A stretch of 64,000 nt of DNA from Dugong dugon (lineage: Eukaryota; Chordata; Mammalia; Sirenia; Dugongidae), in assembly GCA_030035585.1 (NCBI GenBank), contig CM057475.1, positions 82,725,334-82,789,333 of the forward strand, written 5' to 3'. The notes under the pieces are model-generated. The model was not told the origin of the DNA and made no database searches. It saw only the letters and a list, made by a program, of their open reading frames with translations. Of the stretch, positions 11,646 to 64,000 are shown one piece after another. Each line of letters begins with the position of its first letter. Within the stretch, counting starts at the first letter, position 1. The translations under genes and the position numbers were made by a program.

Positions 11646-14600
11646 GTTTATCCACTTACTTATTTGTTTTGATTGGCTGTGTTCTGTTTCATCTGGACCA
11701 GCAGTTGGGGAGAAACAACCCTGAGTCTCATTGGTTCCCAGGCTATTTTCCTGAATTAGGACTTGCCCCCATCTGGTTTGCTCTGATATTGGCCTCAAGC
11801 TCGTACTGTGAGCTTAGAGGCTGGGGTCCCATCCTCAGCTGAGGTTTCTGAGGGGTTCACGTGAGCTTCAAGGCGACCCCTTAGAAGTCCACAGCCACCA
11901 TGCTCAGTCAGGCCGGGACATCGACACCATGCAGAAGCATACGCCGAATGTTATCAGGCCTGGAAACTGTGTGTGTCAGTTCAGTGGCTGTGGGGCTTTA
12001 GAGAGGGAAACTGTATGTGAGTTTGAAGATAGAAAACAACTGAAAGTAGCTCATTTAAGCTCTTTCTGTATTTAGGCAGTAAAGGGAATAAGCCAGGGCC
12101 ATGAGAACTGAAGTGTCCATCTGTGCCAAACGGAGGGTGTCTTCCCTGGCCAAAGTTTCTGGGGACTGCGCCAGGCAGAGGCCCCTTAGAGGGGGGTCTG
12201 ACAGAGGTTCTCAGGGGGCTTTAGTTGTGCTCATTGACCTCAAGGCCCACAGGAGTGGACATTACTTACTGACCAGCTCCTTCTTTCCTACACGGAGGTC
12301 AGTTCTGCCTGGCTGGATGAACCCCTGGAGCCAGGGGGAATTCTGTTGATGGCTTTCCAGAACATTCTCTTCTTGCTTACTGTCTTTAACTCTTTTTGCT
12401 GGGATCTGTCCTTCTGGGTTTTTAGAAACTCTTGATGCCCTTTCTGCAACTTTCTGGGGTCCGCCCCGGGACAGTGGGAGAGCCCAGCTGTGGGGGTGCT
12501 CCTCCTCCCCTGGGCTGGCTGTCCCCCACCAGCCATGGTGGCAGACATGCTCAGTCTGCAGGATCTCAGCAGACAGCAGGCTTTCATTTTCTGCTCTTGG
12601 CTCCTGCATTCTGGACCCTTTTCGTGTACAGTATATGAAACTGTCCTGAGGCCAGGTACCCAGGTTTTGCAATGGAGTGCACCACTGGGCTCCAGCTGCA
12701 GTCTGTGAACCGCGGCGGGTGCTCTGCAGGCCTCCCAGGAGTAAGGGGCGTGGGTCACCAGACCCTATAGGAGGGTCATCGAGCCCCTCCCAAGGTTCAC
12801 CCGAGTTTGTTCTTGCCTTTCCTCTCACCACCCCTCCCACCAGCTCACAAAAGCCAGACATCCTTCTGAACCACCCCGACTTCTACCAGGTGCTTCCCCC
12901 AGTGCAGGACCTCCAGGCACCCATCCCAGGGAGGAGGGAAAGCCTCAAATCAGGGCGCTTAGACCACCCGCCCACCCACCTACACGGGGATGCATTTCCA
13001 ACAACACTGTACTGTCACACTGAATAATTTATCAGCACTTGTGGTTTATTTGTGCTATTTGAACCAATCAGGTTGCTTTAATAATTGTAATGATAAGTCA
13101 GTCTAGAAGACATTTTTATAACTTCAGAGACTGAAGGCCACAGGGAAAAAATTTAAATTTCCATGTATATACATTTCGTGTTGTAAAGATGTGATCAGGT
13201 GATCAGTTAAAGGCTTTCAGGCAAAAAAAAATTATTACATTGGGGGCAGTATGTATTACATTATTCTGTGGGGTTGGTAGAACCTCAACAAGAAAAGAGA
13301 ACACTGTAAAAATTAAAGAAGGGCTTGTTCAACTAATTTTAATGTGGACGACATCAGGCAAGTGCTGGGAATTGGGCTCTGGGGGAGGGGCTTTTACTGA
13401 CACGCGACGCCTGGTGTGGTGTGGCGGTGGTCTCCGAGGAGAGGAGGAGGCTCCAGGCAGCCACAGGACTCCTGAATAAGATGGCACTGCCTTCCCCACC
13501 CACCCCCAGAGCCAGCCATGGCACTGCCTTCTTCAACAGGCCTGGTGGTGGCTGGTACAATGGATGATAAAGATGCTTGATGCTACTTCATAACTCAGGT
13601 GACTCTGAAAAACTCAGGTGTGTGTCTTTCGGAAAGGTGATTTGGGCTCATGCACATGATTTTGTACTGATTTCAATCGATCCGCATTGTAACCTATAAA
13701 CCTGACAACGCTGACTGGGAGTCATTGTCCCTTGTCTACAGAGCTGAATCTGCATGCTTCTCTTTGGTCAGCTCCTCTGATGGACAGAATTTGCACCCAG
13801 GCGTGGGGAGCCAGGTGACTCCACCGTCTGAGTAGTGGTATTAGTGTTTTCTAAGAAAATGAATTTTCAGTGGGAAAGGTGTGTCTGTGCAGGGGTTACC
13901 TGGAGGCCACACCTGGTCTGCCCCGGAGAAAAGCCAGGTCTCAGCTCTGAGGCCACAGCCCCTCACAGCGCCTCCCTCTCCGGCCTCCCACTCTGCGGCA
14001 GCTCAGCCACCAGGCTCTCTGGAGAGGGGCCGTGGCTTTCCCAGGCACCTGGAGGTGATGGCCTGTGTGTCCTGCCCTAATGCTCAGCCACAGCCCACGC
14101 CCCGTTCCCCCTCCTTGTAGGTGCCACCCGGGGCAGAGCCGCACAGGACAGCCTTTGTCACACTGTGGCCTGCAGGGGCACCATCCCGTGTTCCACGGGT
14201 CCAGGTAGGTCCCCCATTCATCAGGGGTGCTGCTGCCCCTCCTGGGATGCCTGCCCCCACCCCCTCCCACCGCCACGTTGGATTTTTATGTAAATGACAA
14301 GGACCAGAAGCCTCTGTGAGGTTAGCCTTTCTTTTCCACAGATGAATTATGGAACCTGGAAACAAAGTCCAATACTTTCAGCTTTATAAAGGTGGAAGGC
14401 ACACAAGACCTTTTCCGGCCCAGGGTGCTCATGAGTTACAGGGGGCCGCTTGTGACCGCTGTCAGACAGTGTAAAAATGGCTTGGAAGTGGTGTCTGACC
14501 TCCTCCAACCCCACAAGGGAGAGGGAGAACCAAGATCAACAGCCCAAGGCTGACTCCCATGAGGTGGAGGACAGACATACCTCCTCTCTCCGCCATCTTT

Positions 14601-15990
14601 ACTAATTCTGACACAAACCGTCCCTCACACGGCACTCTCTACTTCTTTGCTGGGTTGGATAATTCATTGGAATGTCCACACAGAACTCACAGACCATACT
14701 CATGATTATGGGGTTTATTAGGGAAGTAACAGTTACAATTCAGGTTCAGGAACACCCAGGATACAGTTCTTCCATCAGGACAGCCTCTCCCCACCTGTGC
14801 TCCCAGGCACACCTCTCCCTGGCCCTCAGTCTCTGCCCAAAGGCACTCAGCTTTCTCCCTCCATGGGCTGGGAAGCCCACTGGGCTGTCTCCTGCTGCCG
14901 GGTTTCTGCTGCTGGGTCTCACCTGCTGGTCTCTCCTTCCTTGGTGGTGGTGGGCTCTTCCTCTCTGCTCTGGAATTGGCTCTCTTTTCACAATTATCCC
15001 GTCACACAGTCCCACCCAATCACCTGGGTGGGAGTTACAAGCCCATGGCTAGAAAGGCCACACATAAAAATAATTAATGGCAGCACAGATGGTTACAGTT
15101 TTCACTGGCTTCTGTGGTTCCTCGTCTTATAAGGGCTTCACATTCAGTAGACGAGGGACTCCAGGAGAGGCGCTGCTCCCCCGTTCACAGTGACGCTGCT
15201 GCCTGTGCCCACGGTGGGCTTACCAGCCACGGAAACCCATCGTAAAGCTGCTTCCTGCCTTTAAAACCTCCCGCGTAAACCAAGTTCCGAGCTGTGAACA
15301 CCGCGGAGATAGGTCTTCAGCAAGCGGTATTTATTACATCCTCGGAGACCCTGAAACTAGAGGTGGACAATCTAGGCTATTAACTTAATGACTCCCAACG
15401 CAAGGATGAGAAGTGCAGCCTGCCTCTCCGGACAAGGCCCTCGGGGGGAGAAACGCCCAGGTTCAGGCGAGGGACTCAGAAAGACGCTGAATGCAAACAT
15501 ACCCTTTCCCCCAACACTCGGGCTTTTCCTGAACAAACAGGCTCACGACCCCTGCATGGGGTGGTCAGATTCAGTTCAGCAAAGCTCTGAGACGCGCAGC
15601 GCTGACACGCAGGCTCTAGTTATGCCAGCAGTGCCATTTCAGGACGTTCAGTGGTAGCCACACGTGTGGGCCCCACCCGATCCCTGCGCCCCATGCCTGG
15701 GCCCCGCCTGGCTCTGCACCCCAGTGCCGTGAGTCTCCCACTCCCTGCACCCTCCAAGCCGAGGGCCTCCGCGGAGTCGGCCAAATGAGCAGTCCTTCTC
15801 TCCATTCCCTCACCCCATGGGCTCCCCACCCCCCAGCACAGGCCACTCCTGACATGTCCCTCAAGCTGAGTGGACACAGGGAACTGAAGAAGCCCTTGGG
15901 TCTTGAGAGGAGGTTCTGCAACAGAAAAGAGGAGAGAGCCTGGGGTAGGGGAGACACAGCCTTAAATACACCACGTCCTGAGAAGGGCCT
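11646..15990. other. Upstream non-coding stretch, 4.3 kb
   Basis: No exon of a known gene could be recognised. An AT-rich island at about 13020-13260 interrupts GC-rich sequence and contains TTGTGGTTTATTTG and AACCAATCAGG, possible RUNX and CCAAT-type sites. 14660-15060 reads like an old interspersed repeat, family unclear. Long minus-strand frames at 12262-12861 and 13941-14365 match no family. Confidence 0.45.
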
Positions 15991-16202
15991 GTTACCGTCG
16001 TTAGCTGCTGTCAGGTCAACGCCAACTCATGGCGACCCCGTGTGTGCAGAGTACAACTGCCCCAGAGTGTTTTCCAGGCTGTGACCTTTCAGAAGCAGAT
16101 GACCAGGCCTGTCTTCTGAGGCACCTCTGGGTGGGTTTTAACTGCCAACTTTTCGACCAGTAGCCTAGCACTTAACCCTTTGTATGACCCAAGGACTCCC
16201 TG
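15991..16202 (-). mobile_element. Afrotherian SINE, long variant, minus strand
   Basis: Reverse-strand tail (GTCAACGCCAACTCATGGCG), middle (GCAGATGACCAGGCCTGTCT) and tRNA-like head (AGCACTTAACCCTTTG) in the expected order. Confidence 0.85.
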
Positions 16203-63904
<47,702 letters not shown>

Positions 63905-64000
63905 CTCGTCCTGGCCCCTTGACGTGGTGAGTATCTCAGGGACTGATCTTCCCAGCCCGGCCAGCCTGGTCCTCACTTGAGACCACCTCGGCCTCGCCTG

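Noticed and set aside
12262-12861. 199-residue minus-strand open frame upstream of JAKMIP3
   Set aside because: No similarity to a known protein that I can see, no splice or promoter context, low-complexity stretches.

Overview
The window is nuclear DNA from a placental mammal and holds one protein-coding gene: JAKMIP3 (Janus kinase and microtubule interacting protein 3, also called NECC2), on the plus strand. I could place 21 coding exons from the start codon at 17322 to the stop codon ending at 63904. Joined, they give 2,541 nt of coding sequence, or 846 residues. From memory, human JAKMIP3 is about 844 residues and ends in the same short hydrophobic tail. Every exon length is a multiple of three and all 20 introns are phase 0. 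The organism is very probably an afrotherian such as an elephant. There are about a dozen copies of the tRNA-headed SINE typical of Afrotheria (tRNA-like GGTTAAG box, then a tail reading like ATGAGTCGGAATCGACTCG), and long RTE (BovB-like) LINE copies related to those known from elephant.

Layout. Positions 1-17300 are 5' flank or upstream intron, dominated by repeats: an RTE fragment at the left edge, a near full-length RTE (about 1425-4735) with a SINE nested in it, old DNA-transposon-like repeats, a minisatellite at 7024-7350, SINEs at 8.6-9.0 kb and 11.25 kb, and an antisense L1 fragment at 9.95-11.0 kb. No promoter or non-coding first exon could be fixed. Intron 1 (17457-27389) holds a second near full-length RTE (20658-23772) and a small L1 3' end with a perfect 16-bp target-site duplication. 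Intron 2 (27888-33379) holds an L1 fragment that has been amplified into a 1.4-kb minisatellite of 43-bp units, a cluster of homeodomain-type sites, a G-quadruplex motif, and a CpG-dense stretch with an RFX X-box just before coding exon 3. The 3' half (33.4-63.9 kb) is GC-rich, with short exons and many minisatellites. These include one built from the end of coding exon 4 itself, a 1.3-kb GT array beside a CTCF-like site, a 400-bp pyrimidine tract, and a 15-bp repeat that stays open in the reading frame of coding exon 15.

How it works together. The encoded protein is a long coiled coil with two breaks: a Ser/Pro-rich linker near residues 255-285 and an acidic, Thr-rich segment near 470-492. 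It ends in a hydrophobic tail encoded by its own last coding exon. Family knowledge (JAKMIP1 binding to JAK kinases, GABA-B receptor and microtubules; JAKMIP2/3 as neuroendocrine, Golgi-associated coiled-coil proteins) supports a cytoplasmic trafficking or scaffold role. The window shows nothing like a prokaryotic system, a CRISPR array or a new multi-gene system. The novelty lies in how the repeats and the splice structure of this gene overlap.
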